Counted from the stretch's first letter, positions 1 through 8,295 are shown. The stretch: 29,665 nt of DNA from CAZPHU01 sp964419255 (GCA_964419255.1 CAYQOU010000052.1:1-29665); one strand, 5' to 3'. Notes: generated from the sequence alone by a model not told the origin. Made by a program: numbers and translations.

Positions 1-31
1 CTGGCTACCATTTCAATTAAAGGAGTACCCT

Positions 32-301
32 ATGGAGATGCAGGAAAAAGGACCGTTCTGTCAGAGTTGCGCGATGCCGATGCATAAGCCCGAAGATTTC
101 GGGACGGAGGCAAACGGAATCAGGAATAACGACTACTGCAAATACTGTTACCGCGATGGTGCGTTCACCAATCCGGATTTGACCATGAACGAAATGATGG
201 ATTTCTGCACAAATACTATGGCGGAGCAGGGGATCATGCCGCGGGAACAGGCCGCGGCACTGATGAAAGAGGCGCTGCCGAATCTCAAGCGGTGGCGGTG
301 A
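32..301 (+). CDS. Small zinc-ribbon domain protein
   Basis: An 89-residue protein with two cysteine pairs, C10-x2-C13 and C36-x2-C39, the layout of the 'putative zinc ribbon' family often annotated as a transcriptional regulator. The cysteines should hold one zinc ion. The C-terminal half is helical and rich in Met and Glu, with a basic end (LKRWR). No signal peptide or membrane segment is visible, so it is probably cytoplasmic. The ATG at 32 is chosen because AGGAG at 21-25 sits six bases upstream. The family has no firmly known function; DNA, RNA or protein binding are all possible. It lies just upstream of a GH9 hydrolase gene but is separated from it by a strong hairpin, so co-transcription is uncertain. 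Confidence 0.85.
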   Translation: MEMQEKGPFCQSCAMPMHKPEDFGTEANGIRNNDYCKYCYRDGAFTNPDLTMNEMMDFCTNTMAEQGIMPREQAAALMKEALPNLKRWR

Positions 302-349
302 TCAGGCAGGATGTGACATCGATCAGACAACATCCGGCGCCGCACAATG

Positions 350-379
350 GTGTTCCCGCCCCGTTTGGGGCGGGAACAC
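350..379 (+). terminator. Strong perfect hairpin, possible terminator or attenuator
   Basis: A perfect 13-bp stem (GTGTTCCCGCCCC at 350-362, GGGGCGGGAACAC at 367-379) closes a four-base GTTT loop. It lies 48 bp after the zinc-ribbon stop and 70 bp before the GH9 start. No T-tract follows on either strand, so it is not a canonical intrinsic terminator. It could instead stabilise an mRNA end or act as an attenuator in the GH9 leader. Confidence 0.5.
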
Positions 380-448
380 AAATCGCCCTCGATACCAAAC
401 CCCGCCTTTATTGTCTGTCTTTTTTCATCCATATCCGAGAGCGTACCG

Positions 449-2215
449 ATGATTCGACTGCTTATCTGTATTTCCGTTTTCCTGGCCGTTCAGTGTTCAT
501 CCGTTCAAAAAATATCCCTCAGGGATCAACCTGTCGCAAACAATATCCGCATCAACCAGGTCGGCTATTTCCCATCGGCCCCGAAGTTTTGTATCATTGC
601 AGATTGCACGGCCACCGATTTCCATGTGGTGGACAGCAGCGGTCTGGTCGTCTACAGCGGCTCCTTAGCTTCATCCGGAAAATGGAAGCATTCGGGAGAA
701 GAGCTTTTTGTGGGAGATTTTTCCAGGTTTGCCCGCAGGGGACGGTTTCAGGTGTATGTAGCCGACCTGGGCGTATCCGCGCCGTTTGAGATCCGTGACT
801 CGCTTTACGGGGAGCTGTTCAAGGCATCGTTGAAATCATTTTACTTCCAGCGCGCCTCAATGGAGCTTGCCCCGAGGTATGCGGGCAGATGGGCAAGAAA
901 AGCCGGCCATCCCGACACATCCTGCATTCTTCATTCATCAACCGGAAAAAGTGGCAGGCGATCGGCTCCCGGGGGCTGGTATGATGCGGGGGATTTCGGA
1001 AAATATGTCACTCCCGCAGGCATTACCGTAGCCACAATGCTTTCACTCCATGAGCGGCTCCCGCGTGTTGCCGGCGACGATTTCACCAATATACCGGAAA
1101 GCGGCAACGGACAGAGCGATCTTCTGGATGAGGCACGCTATCAGATCGACTGGATGAGAAGCATGCAGGATGATGACGGAGGGGTGTTTTTCAAACTTTC
1201 CGGACTCTCCTGGCCGGGCATTATCATGCCGCACGAAGATACACTCACCCGCTATATCATCGGGAAATCAACCACCTCCACACTCAGCTTCGCCGGAGTC
1301 ATGGCCCAGACAGCCCGCATATACCGTGATATCGACTCCGCCTATGCTGAAGACTGTCTCAGGCGGGCACATCGGGCGTGGGAGTGGGCACGAAAAAACC
1401 CGACGGTCGCAGAGCCCAAAGAGCAGGGAGGAAGCGGCGGCTATGGTGTGGAGCAGCACGGATGGATGGACACCACCTGCGCCGGCGCCCAGTACCTGAA
1501 AGAGGGACCGGCGGTTTACGAAGATGAGTTTTTCTGGGCGGCAGCCGAGCTTTACATCAGTTCGGGCCGAAGTCGGTACGAAACATATATAAAAGAGACG
1601 CTGCCGGAAATGAACTTCACCGATGTACCCGCCTGGTGGGATCTTCAGGGAATGGCGTACTACTCTCTGCTGACAACCGATAACAATCTGGAGAAGCAGC
1701 TGAAAGACACCGTTCTCAACAGGGTCCTGTCGGCCGCCGAAGCGCATCTGCAAACTCTTCAAAACAGCCCCTATCGCATCCCCTACGAATGCTTCTTCTG
1801 GGGCTCAAATGCATCGTTTCTGAATACGGCGATACTTTTTTCGTACGCACACACCCTCACCGGGGACCCAAAATACTACGATGCCATTCTGGAGACTGTC
1901 GATTATGTTCTGGGCAAAAACGCCACCGGCTACTGCTTTGTCACCGGCTTTGGCAATCGCTACCCCAGGGCCATCCACCACCGTCAGTGCGGCGCCGATT
2001 CGATCGATGAGCCCATCCCCGGCTTTGTGGTCGGTGGTCCAAACAAGATCAAACAGGACGATAAACAGAAGGTTTCCTGGGGAGCAGAATATCCTCATCG
2101 GGAGCCGGCCCGCTCGTTTGTGGATGATCAAAAAAGCTACGCCTCAAACGAGACGGCGCTCAACTGGACGGCACCCCTGGTGCATATCATGGGATATCTG
2201 GTCGCCACACGGTAA
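449..2215 (+). CDS. Glycoside hydrolase family 9 lipoprotein (endoglucanase-like)
   Basis: A 588-residue protein starting with a lipoprotein signal (lipobox LAVQ-C, Cys about residue 16), so probably attached to a membrane facing the periplasm or outside. It has an N-terminal Ig-like CelD_N-type domain (about 30-125: NIRINQVGYFPSAPK) followed by a GH9 (alpha/alpha)6 catalytic domain. Visible family marks are GGWYDAGDFGKYV with the paired aspartates D179 and D182 (nucleophilic-water base), a C-terminal VTGFGNRYPRAIHHR segment, and SNETALNW with the proton-donor glutamate at E568. All expected catalytic residues are present, so it should cleave beta-1,4-glucan or a related polymer. No carbohydrate-binding module is seen. 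A longer frame opens at 347, but the ATG at 449 gives the signal peptide and is preferred. Exact substrate is not readable from the sequence. Confidence 0.92.
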   Translation: MIRLLICISVFLAVQCSSVQKISLRDQPVANNIRINQVGYFPSAPKFCIIADCTATDFHVVDSSGLVVYSGSLASSGKWKHSGEELFVGDFSRFARRGRFQVYVADLGVSAPFEIRDSLYGELFKASLKSFYFQRASMELAPRYAGRWARKAGHPDTSCILHSSTGKSGRRSAPGGWYDAGDFGKYVTPAGITVATMLSLHERLPRVAGDDFTNIPESGNGQSDLLDEARYQIDWMRSMQDDDGGVFFKLSGLSWPGIIMPHEDTLTRYIIGKSTTSTLSFAGVMAQTARIYRDIDSAYAEDCLRRAHRAWEWARKNPTVAEPKEQGGSGGYGVEQHGWMDTTCAGAQYLKEGPAVYEDEFFWAAAELYISSGRSRYETYIKETLPEMNFTDVPAWWDLQGMAYYSLLTTDNNLEKQLKDTVLNRVLSAAEAHLQTLQNSPYRIPYECFFWGSNASFLNTAILFSYAHTLTGDPKYYDAILETVDYVLGKNATGYCFVTGFGNRYPRAIHHRQCGADSIDEPIPGFVVGGPNKIKQDDKQKVSWGAEYPHREPARSFVDDQKSYASNETALNWTAPLVHIMGYLVATR

Positions 2216-2259
2216 GGAAAGGGTACAGAGGAAGCGCAGAGATTCTACAAATACAGCCG

Positions 2260-2431
2260 CCTAAATCCCCCGGAGGGGGACTTTAACGAGAGGGCAGGGA
2301 ACGCAGGACCTGTGCTAAAGGCCGTGAAAAGCTTAACAGCATTTGCCTCAGATGGCAAGGTCTTCGTTGCAGCTACTCCAATTTAGAGGCCATGGGCCGC
2401 GTTGAACTCCCCCGCCGGGGGAGTATTTAGG
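2260..2431. repeat. Short segment bounded by imperfect inverted repeats
   Basis: The arm at 2260-2286 begins CCTAAATCCCCCGGAGGGGG. The arm at 2402-2431, read on the minus strand, begins CCTAAATACTCCCCCGGCGG, so the two ends match as a roughly 28-bp imperfect inverted repeat about 115 bp apart. Each arm is itself a small palindrome (CCCCCGGAGGGGG and CTCCCCCGCCGGGGGAG). The interior has no credible ORF. This may be a small non-autonomous repeat, or simply two hairpins downstream of the GH9 gene. The rest of 2216-2569 holds nothing else I can name. Confidence 0.5.
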
Positions 2432-2569
2432 GGGCCTGCGTTAGGAGGCGATCCTTGATTCTCCTGCTGCGCCTGCCTCTACTTTATAGTATCGACTCAC
2501 GATTTCCGAGGATGGCATGATGAAAGATACGTAACATTCCCGGAAAATGGCACCGTATCGAGCTCAGGT

Positions 2570-2788
2570 TCATGAGTTTCTTTCCATGGGCTCGTATTCA
2601 GTACACTCGAAATCATCCGAGTCGGATTGCTCCGCACGACTGAGCGTACATAACAGGTTATCCTCGCCCCGCATGCCGTTTTTCTTGCAGGTAAGGCAAA
2701 GCGGCGGAACAGAAACCAGATCGGGAATGATTTCGGCCTCACTGTCATCAAAAAAATCACCGTCCTCAAACAGAAATTCCTCTTCCAT
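2570..2788 (-). CDS. Small acidic protein with four cysteines
   Basis: A 72-residue protein I do not recognise as a named family. The first 25 residues are strongly acidic (Glu/Asp/Phe rich). The centre and end carry four cysteines, C31-x2-C34, C47 and C62, in the context PPLCLTCKKNGM ... LLCTLSRAEQ ... FECTEYEP, which is a plausible zinc-binding arrangement. A good ribosome-binding site (AGGGGGG, about five bases before the ATG on the minus strand) and the non-random cysteine pattern argue that it is real. No signal peptide or membrane segment is present. It is transcribed on its own, pointing towards the GH9 gene. Function is unknown; a small metal-binding or adaptor protein is the most that can be said. 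Confidence 0.6.
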   Translation of the reverse strand: MEEEFLFEDGDFFDDSEAEIIPDLVSVPPLCLTCKKNGMRGEDNLLCTLSRAEQSDSDDFECTEYEPMERNS

Positions 2789-3152
2789 ATCGCCCCCCTG
2801 AACCGCTCGATGTGTGGTAGAAAAAAGATGAATCGAAGCATATACATCAGGTGCAATTATGGTACCAGAAAAAGCATCCAGGCATTCCTGAATGACAAAA
2901 AGCAGCTTGCCTGTGTTGAATGGAAATCTGCCATTTCTCTATGCACCTGCATTTTCCTTCAACAGCCGTGCAGTAGCCAATCTCATGTAATTCTCTTATA
3001 TGCAACCACTTACAATCAGCTGTAACCTGTCCCCTGTGGCAGATTCGGCGGCCATTTCGCTGAACAGATTCAGTTTCTTTTTACCCTTCTCTATTGTGCG
3101 GAGATCGATTCATGCAGTATCTTATAATAAACATTCCTACAGGAAACCAACC
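2789..3152. other. Gene-free stretch upstream of the TIGR02147 gene
   Basis: No convincing gene is visible. It must hold the start signals of both flanking genes. For the plus-strand gene a good -10 element, TATAAT at 3123-3128, lies 24 bp before its ATG, but I find no matching -35 at normal spacing. A long frame beginning at 3000 reads into the next gene, but its first 51 residues do not look like part of that family. Confidence 0.5.
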
Positions 3153-3995
3153 ATGATTAACGTTTTTGAGTATACCGATTTTCGAAAATACCTGAGCGAT
3201 TTTTATTGGTTGAAAAAACAACGCCAGCCTACCTTTTCCTATCGGATTATCGCCAACAAAGTAGGATTTAAATCCACGGGGCATTTTACCAAGATCATAC
3301 AGGGGAAGGCAAACATATCCCTTGCCCTGGGACTCAGATTCGCCGACTTTCTCTCTCTGACTAAACGTCAGTCCGAATACTTTCAACTCATGGTACTTTA
3401 CAATCAGGCGAAAAATCATGAGGACAAAAAAAAGTTTTTTGAACGAATGATGATGTTTAAGGAAGCAAGGGTTCGAACGGTAGACCTCGATCATTATGAG
3501 TTTTATGATAAATGGTACTACACCGTTATACGGGAGATAATAGGCCTATACCCCTATAAAAACAACTACAAAAGGCTTGCCTCACTGGTTGAGCCCCCTA
3601 TCAGTGCAGATGAGGCGCGAAAGGCGATAGAGCTGCTTGAGAAACTCGATATGATTCGCAAAGATGAAAACGGGCGCTACATACAAACAGAGCCTCTTAT
3701 CAAAAACGATTACACCGTCCCCTCGGTTGCGGTCAACAATTTCATTCTATCCATGCTTGACAAGGCACGTGAGGCTCTGGATCGATATCCACGAGACCAA
3801 CGAATGCTTTCCTCGACGACGATCACCATTTCGGATGCAACTTTTCGCAAAATTCAGGAAGAGATCAGGGAGTTTCGAAACAGAATAATGACCCTTGCGG
3901 CACGAGACAAAGACTCCTGCCGATCTTACAATTTCAACTTTCAGGTATTTCCCGTAACCAAAATTATTCCTACGGATATCAGAAATGAAGACTAA
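3153..3995 (+). CDS. TIGR02147 family protein (probable regulator)
   Basis: A 280-residue protein matching the TIGR02147 family, a paralogous group known mainly from Fibrobacter and relatives. Typical features are the N-terminal VFEYTDFRKYLSDFY, a following helical part containing FKSTGHFTKIIQGKANIS that reads like a helix-turn-helix, then SLTKRQSEYFQLMVLYNQAK and a C-terminal helical domain ending SYNFNFQVFPVTKI. The family is usually taken as DNA-binding or transcriptional, but direct evidence is scarce. It is soluble, without a signal peptide. The ATG at 3153 is preferred over the frame start at 3000 because family homology begins there and AGGAAA lies about nine bases upstream. Its 3' end overlaps the next gene by 11 bp, so the two are translated from one mRNA. 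The likely role, by inference, is control of that neighbour. Confidence 0.85.
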   Translation: MINVFEYTDFRKYLSDFYWLKKQRQPTFSYRIIANKVGFKSTGHFTKIIQGKANISLALGLRFADFLSLTKRQSEYFQLMVLYNQAKNHEDKKKFFERMMMFKEARVRTVDLDHYEFYDKWYYTVIREIIGLYPYKNNYKRLASLVEPPISADEARKAIELLEKLDMIRKDENGRYIQTEPLIKNDYTVPSVAVNNFILSMLDKAREALDRYPRDQRMLSSTTITISDATFRKIQEEIREFRNRIMTLAARDKDSCRSYNFNFQVFPVTKIIPTDIRNED

Positions 3996-5358
3996 GGCAT
4001 ACATACTTTTTACAATCCTGATCCTTTTTTCTCTTTTTGGGTGCATGCAGTCACCAGTTTCTTCCGTACACAACGGCAGCGGCTCGGATGTAGAAGCATG
4101 CCTCATACGCTCACAGGTGCTCGACAGCGCGCAGCGCCCGATACCGGGAGCAGTCGTAAAACTTCGCCGCTCCGATTTTCTGTACGATTCGACCACCGCC
4201 CTGAACAAACGGGTGGTGGTTCATTCCGATACCGTTACCGACGACAGCGGCTACTTCAGCCTCCCGGATGTTGATTCCGGCAACTATCATATAGAGATCA
4301 GAGACCAGCACGCATACGCGACGCTCTACACCTGCACGGTTAATCTTGGTGATTCGGTCATAAATCTTCCGCCTCGCACACTGGAGGCGATGGGCAGTCT
4401 CAAGCTGTCACTTCCCCCGGGTTCATCTCCGCTAAGAGTGCATATCGCAGGGCTCGACCGATACGCCGATCTCGTCGACAGCGTCAGTTTCCGCGTTCCG
4501 GAAGGACGGTATTCGATAATCATCAGAGACGATCAGCAACACCGGCTGCGGATCGATGAGATACCTGTCCAGTCCGGGGCTCAAAAAGACATCGGCACCA
4601 TAAACCCCGAAACGATAGGAACCGGCAGTAGCCAGGACTCGTCTGTGATTTCCGAGATCTTAACTGTCAATGGCTTTTCTTCGCCTCCCGAGGGTTTTGA
4701 GGTACAAAGAGACGCCATTTCCGCAAGAGTAACAGGTATGGCAATCCAGGATGTAGTCCTGGAGAGTCTGCCCCCGGCGATAGGTCAGCTCTCTGAGTTG
4801 TGCAGTTTGAGTATACGAGATGCGCAACTGGACTGGTTGCCGGAGGAGATCGGGTATCTGAAAAACTGCACCAAGTTGAACCTCGATAACAATAACCTCG
4901 ACTCACTCCCCTGGAGTATCGGCTCATTGCCACATCTGCGCGTTTTAAGCATCACCAACAACCGATTGACTCGACTCCCCCGTTCGATAGAACAACTCAC
5001 GAAACTCGAGGCACTGTATGCCTGTTTTAACAGGCTAAGCGAGATTCCCCCTTCCCTGCAAACCCTTCCCGAGCTCAAGATACTGGATATTTCAGTCAAC
5101 TGGATCGATTCTTTCCCGGCGGCATCATCGATATTCCCGAAACTCCAGCATCTTTACTTCAAATCCAATTACCTCGCCACACTGCCTGAGCAGATAATGG
5201 AGCTTCCGCGCATCCGGACACTGGCGGTCGATTTCAACATGCTTTGTTCGCTTCCCGACACTCTTTCGATATGGATGGATGAAATCTCCGAAGGATGGCA
5301 AAATACCCAAAATTGCCTCAAACCCTATCATGGCAGTTATCCCTGGGGGTGGTACTAA
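3985..5358 (+). CDS. Leucine-rich-repeat lipoprotein with carboxypeptidase-regulatory-like domain
   Basis: A 457-residue protein with a lipoprotein signal (SLFG-C, Cys20), so surface or periplasm anchored. Residues about 38-115 look like a carboxypeptidase-regulatory-like beta-sandwich: IRSQVLDSAQRPIPGAVVKL followed by a DDSGYFSLPDVDSGNYHIEI stretch. A linker and second beta-rich part follow (about 125-215), then about seven 23-residue leucine-rich repeats (268-430) of the bacterial LPxxIxxLxxLxxLxLxxNxL type. The C-terminus ends in a short aromatic tail (SYPWGWY). LRR domains normally bind proteins, so a role in surface recognition, adhesion or sensing is likely, but the ligand is unknown. 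The start overlaps the TIGR02147 gene by 11 bp, indicating one operon. Confidence 0.85.
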   Translation: MKTKAYILFTILILFSLFGCMQSPVSSVHNGSGSDVEACLIRSQVLDSAQRPIPGAVVKLRRSDFLYDSTTALNKRVVVHSDTVTDDSGYFSLPDVDSGNYHIEIRDQHAYATLYTCTVNLGDSVINLPPRTLEAMGSLKLSLPPGSSPLRVHIAGLDRYADLVDSVSFRVPEGRYSIIIRDDQQHRLRIDEIPVQSGAQKDIGTINPETIGTGSSQDSSVISEILTVNGFSSPPEGFEVQRDAISARVTGMAIQDVVLESLPPAIGQLSELCSLSIRDAQLDWLPEEIGYLKNCTKLNLDNNNLDSLPWSIGSLPHLRVLSITNNRLTRLPRSIEQLTKLEALYACFNRLSEIPPSLQTLPELKILDISVNWIDSFPAASSIFPKLQHLYFKSNYLATLPEQIMELPRIRTLAVDFNMLCSLPDTLSIWMDEISEGWQNTQNCLKPYHGSYPWGWY

Positions 5359-5405
5359 TCCGCAAAACGTATCAAATCAGCAAAATTTCAAAATCAAGGA
5401 GTAGT

Positions 5406-5603
5406 ATGAACAACAGCAGCCTTTTCTTTCTCCTCCCGGTAGCAGCAGGTGCTGTCAGGTTTTCAGCAAATTTTACACACTCGATTATTCCTCTATGCGG
5501 CCCCCGCGTGTCGGTTGCAAAACGCAACTCATATTCCGACAAAGCCGACAACCAGGCAGGTGCCGAGGGCACCCCGGAAGGTACCGATATTGAAGCCGTA
5601 TAA
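5406..5603 (+). CDS. Doubtful small ORF with good ribosome-binding site
   Basis: A 65-residue ORF lying 47 bp after the LRR lipoprotein gene. In its favour, AAGGAG at 5397-5402 precedes the ATG at close to normal distance, and the start looks like a weak signal peptide or membrane segment (MNNSSLFFLLPVAAGAVRF). Against it, the rest (hydrophilic, ending EGTPEGTDIEAV) matches no family I know and a longer open frame runs antisense. If real it would be the third gene of the TIGR02147 operon. It might instead be the remnant of a longer exported protein. The following stretch, 5604-5867, is gene-free and GC-rich, with no terminator I can identify. Confidence 0.3.
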   Translation: MNNSSLFFLLPVAAGAVRFSANFTHSIIPLCGPRVSVAKRNSYSDKADNQAGAEGTPEGTDIEAV

Positions 5604-5867
5604 TCGGCTTTGAGAGCACCGTTTCTACGCTGGTTTATGTACGGCTGCGCATAGCCCGGGCAAACACCGGCTCTGTCTGGCCAAAGGCTGGCGGCCCCCT
5701 CCCTCTCAGCTTTGCACCACCGAAAAGCATAGCACATGTATCGCCTGACCTGTTGTGAACAGGTGCCGATTAGCGGCTGCGATTATTCCCGTTGTATATT
5801 TTTTTGTCACGACTCAGTTGATTTCTACAAAAGCAAATTTCATAAGGTATCTATACCGGGTATTTTC

Positions 5868-7004
5868 ATGGTTAAGATTAGAATATCTATTGTGCTGTTC
5901 CTGCTCTGCTTTTTTGCACACAACCGTGCTTTGTGCGGAGTCGGCGAATCGGCGGTCATTACGCTTGTTTTCCCCTGGGGAGCGGCAGAAAACGGCATGG
6001 GAGAAGTGGGCACAGCACTGGCCGACCGGGAGAACGTGGGTTTCTACAACCCTGCCGGTCTGGGAGCAAACAACAAACGGTGGCATAGCGGTGAAATAGG
6101 CCAGTTTTACGAGCCTCTGCTGCCCGCATTCAACCTTCCCGACCTGTGGCACACAAGCATCGCCGGGTGCTGGCAGCCACAATCTCAAATGTTTGGTGGT
6201 TTCAGCGTCTGGATGAATTTCCTGAATTTCGGCATCAACGAGTGGACCGATTATTATGGGCGAACTCTTGGAGCTGCGCGAGCATGGGAGATGGTGACGG
6301 GAGTATCCTGGGGATTTAGCCTTGCCGAATTTTCCTTACCCAATCACAACCTGGGTATCACAACCAAGCTCATCTGGTCGGAGCTGGCTCGCGGGTATGG
6401 CCCCAACGGAGAGGGAACGGCTCAAGGCTTTGCAATCGATGCTGGCTATCTCTACACCGCGCCTTTTGGTCTGCGCCTCGGCTTGAATGTAGCCAATATG
6501 GGACCCAGTGTGTTTTATATTTCGGAGCAAGATTCCGACCCGATTCCATTTACAATCAATCTGGCACTTGGTTTCAAACGCGAGATCATCGAGCAGGGAC
6601 TCAGTATCATGCGTATACGCACCGAATATCGCCTCGAGCGGGAATTCGTAAAAAGCTACGTGGATAAAAATCCCGAGCCTTTCTGGAAGGCCATTTCCAG
6701 GGACATTGCGGACGATTCCTTTGAAGATAACATGCGTGAGATCATCCATCACATCGGCGCGGAGATGACGGTCTTTAATATCGGCAGCTTGCGCTGGGGC
6801 TATATGCACGATGAGGCAGGTAGGCGCCGAGAGATGCACATCGGACTGGGAGTAACCGCTTATAATCATATCGATTTCGACTGGTACTATATCCTCTCAA
6901 AGAGAAGGTCACCTGCCAGACACGGGCAATGGGGCATCTCGGTTCGCCTGCACCGACTCGCCGACTGGAGTTCTAAAGACGCCCGGTGGTGGATGGCGGA
7001 CTAG
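5868..7004 (+). CDS. PorV/UPF0164-like outer-membrane beta-barrel protein
   Basis: A 378-residue exported protein. It has a signal peptide (about 1-22, MVKIRISIVLFLLCFFAHNR), then a PorV/UPF0164-type start with GAAENGMGEVGTALADRENV and FYNPAGLG, where a short motif precedes the first strands of a FadL-like barrel. The rest shows alternating beta-strand pattern (TTKLIWSELARGYG, GFAIDAGYLYTAPFGLRLGL). PorV proteins in Bacteroidota serve type IX secretion, but barrels of this shape occur widely in Fibrobacterota without a known role, and no other secretion gene lies in this window. The ATG at 5868 is chosen because it opens the signal peptide, although its ribosome-binding site is weak. It stands alone, ending at a convergent intergenic region with a terminator. 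Confidence 0.75.
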   Translation: MVKIRISIVLFLLCFFAHNRALCGVGESAVITLVFPWGAAENGMGEVGTALADRENVGFYNPAGLGANNKRWHSGEIGQFYEPLLPAFNLPDLWHTSIAGCWQPQSQMFGGFSVWMNFLNFGINEWTDYYGRTLGAARAWEMVTGVSWGFSLAEFSLPNHNLGITTKLIWSELARGYGPNGEGTAQGFAIDAGYLYTAPFGLRLGLNVANMGPSVFYISEQDSDPIPFTINLALGFKREIIEQGLSIMRIRTEYRLEREFVKSYVDKNPEPFWKAISRDIADDSFEDNMREIIHHIGAEMTVFNIGSLRWGYMHDEAGRRREMHIGLGVTAYNHIDFDWYYILSKRRSPARHGQWGISVRLHRLADWSSKDARWWMAD

Positions 7005-7010
7005 AACTGC

Positions 7011-7039
7011 AAAAAAAAAGGCGCTCCCCCGAGCGCCTT
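7011..7039 (-). terminator. Intrinsic terminator of the minus-strand beta-barrel gene
   Basis: A perfect 9-bp stem (AAGGCGCTC at 7018-7026, GAGCGCCTT at 7031-7039) with a CCCC loop. Read on the minus strand it is followed by an unbroken run of T, the complement of A 7011-7019. It therefore ends the gene at 7078-7764. On the plus strand there is no T-tract, though the stem may still weaken read-through from the convergent gene. Confidence 0.85.
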
Positions 7040-7077
7040 AGTCACCTGAAAAACCCTTTCTACAGCAGCCCTACAGA

Positions 7078-7764
7078 TTAGAATCCTATTGAATAGCCGG
7101 CCATGAAGCTTAGATTTGCATTCTTATGCTCGAAAAACTGTTCACCTTCGGGTACCTCGTCCTCATTATAAACATCCATCAAACCTAACGTATAACGGAC
7201 ATCAAGGATAATTTCCCCCGGGCTGAAATCAATCGCAACGCCTGCCCCCATAGCAATGCCGAAATCGATTGTATTTGTCTGCTCATCCAAGCTTTCTCCG
7301 ATCTCATCGTCGGTGGGAAAAAACTCTCGTATTGCATCTGCCCCTTCTCCTTCCAGCTCAATGCTCCCACCTGTTCCTACGCGAAATGCAACCGCCGGGC
7401 CGGCAAAGACTTGAGGCGTTATTGCTCCCAGGGGTAGTTTGCCAATCAAAAGAATCGGAATCTCGAGGTAGTTCAGACTGTTTGTTATGTCTACCGTTAT
7501 TCCTTCCTGCTCCTCTTCAGCCCGAGATCCTTTCATGACGAATAGTACTTCCGGTTGTATGGAAAAGTATTCCATAAGAGCCATTTCATAGAAGGCCCCA
7601 CCGATAAATCCGGGCTTTACAATCTGATCGTCATACACAGCGTCTTCCTCCGCCCCATAAAACATCGACAGGCCAACGCCCCCTTTGGCACCGACAGACA
7701 TCTCAAGAGCAGAGACATTCGCTACAACAAATAGAATCGTGAGAATCGAAATGAGAACGCGCAT
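7078..7764 (-). CDS. PorT-like outer-membrane beta-barrel protein
   Basis: A 228-residue exported protein of the outer-membrane beta-barrel type related to PorT (OMP_b-brl_2-like). It has a signal peptide (MRVLISILTILFVVANVSA), a first strand MSVGAKGGVGLSMFYG, the characteristic SLNYLEIPILLIGKLP segment, and a C-terminal strand ending in Phe (FMAGYSIGF), the usual signal for outer-membrane insertion by the BAM machinery. Acidic loops (DDEIGESLDE, NEDEVPEGEQ) probably face outside. The start is supported by AGGAGGG about seven bases upstream of the ATG. It is a single-gene unit ending at a strong terminator. No specific function can be assigned. Confidence 0.8.
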   Translation of the reverse strand: MRVLISILTILFVVANVSALEMSVGAKGGVGLSMFYGAEEDAVYDDQIVKPGFIGGAFYEMALMEYFSIQPEVLFVMKGSRAEEEQEGITVDITNSLNYLEIPILLIGKLPLGAITPQVFAGPAVAFRVGTGGSIELEGEGADAIREFFPTDDEIGESLDEQTNTIDFGIAMGAGVAIDFSPGEIILDVRYTLGLMDVYNEDEVPEGEQFFEHKNANLSFMAGYSIGF

Positions 7765-7950
7765 CAGAACCCTCCTGTGAGAAAAATTAGGTACATAAGT
7801 AGTGACAGGCTTATACCAGAGACGATTTGGATATCTGTTTCCTCCTTTGCTGATTGTGAAGATGTACTCGTCTGCATCTCCTGGCCCAAGGGATCAAAGC
7901 ATGCCTCGACAAACGTAGCAAAAAACGGTTCCAAATCACCGCATAATCGG

Positions 7951-7987
7951 AAAAAATGTAAAAAAGCGCATTTTTTATTACATTTTT
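7951..7987. repeat. AT-rich alternative hairpins
   Basis: AAAAAATG (7951-7958) pairs with CATTTTTT (7969-7976), and the overlapping AAAAATGTAA (7952-7961) pairs with TTACATTTTT (7978-7987). The two pairings exclude each other. The run of T after the first stem could end transcription from either side. Confidence 0.4.
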
Positions 7988-8295
7988 CTGGAATCAGCCG
8001 CCCTTATGCAGTCGCCGGCCGAGCTTTACCGCCGGGTGACACACAGCAGCACAAATATATCGATCGGCTACTGACTACCCGAGGCTTCACGGGTTTTCAT
8101 CCAGCTGATCAGCGGTAACGGCCACCTGGTAAGAAGGGCCAAAGCATTCAAAGCACAGGGCATACACTCCTGCCTTATCGACAAGACGAGCTGACAAAGA
8201 ATCTTTCACGAGACACTTAAACGGCTCTCCACCTCCTTCAGACCTGTATCTTTCTCATTAAAAAAATCTCCCATATAAATGTAAAAAATCTTCCC

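Noticed and set aside
3469..3477. GGGTTCGAA, like a tRNA T-loop
   Set aside because: It lies inside the TIGR02147 coding sequence and no cloverleaf or acceptor stem can be built around it.
5372..5737. 121-codon minus-strand ORF
   Set aside because: No ribosome-binding site or recognisable domain, and it runs antisense to a small ORF with a good ribosome-binding site; both remain weak.
5868..7764. Type IX secretion locus suggested by PorV-like and PorT-like barrels
   Set aside because: No PorK/L/M/N, Sov or T9SS C-terminal signal domain is present in the window, and the two genes are convergent, not an operon. Both barrel folds are widespread.
7777..8118. 113-codon plus-strand ORF in the region before the efflux operon
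   Set aside because: It starts without a ribosome-binding site, passes through the AT-rich hairpin region and shows no domain.
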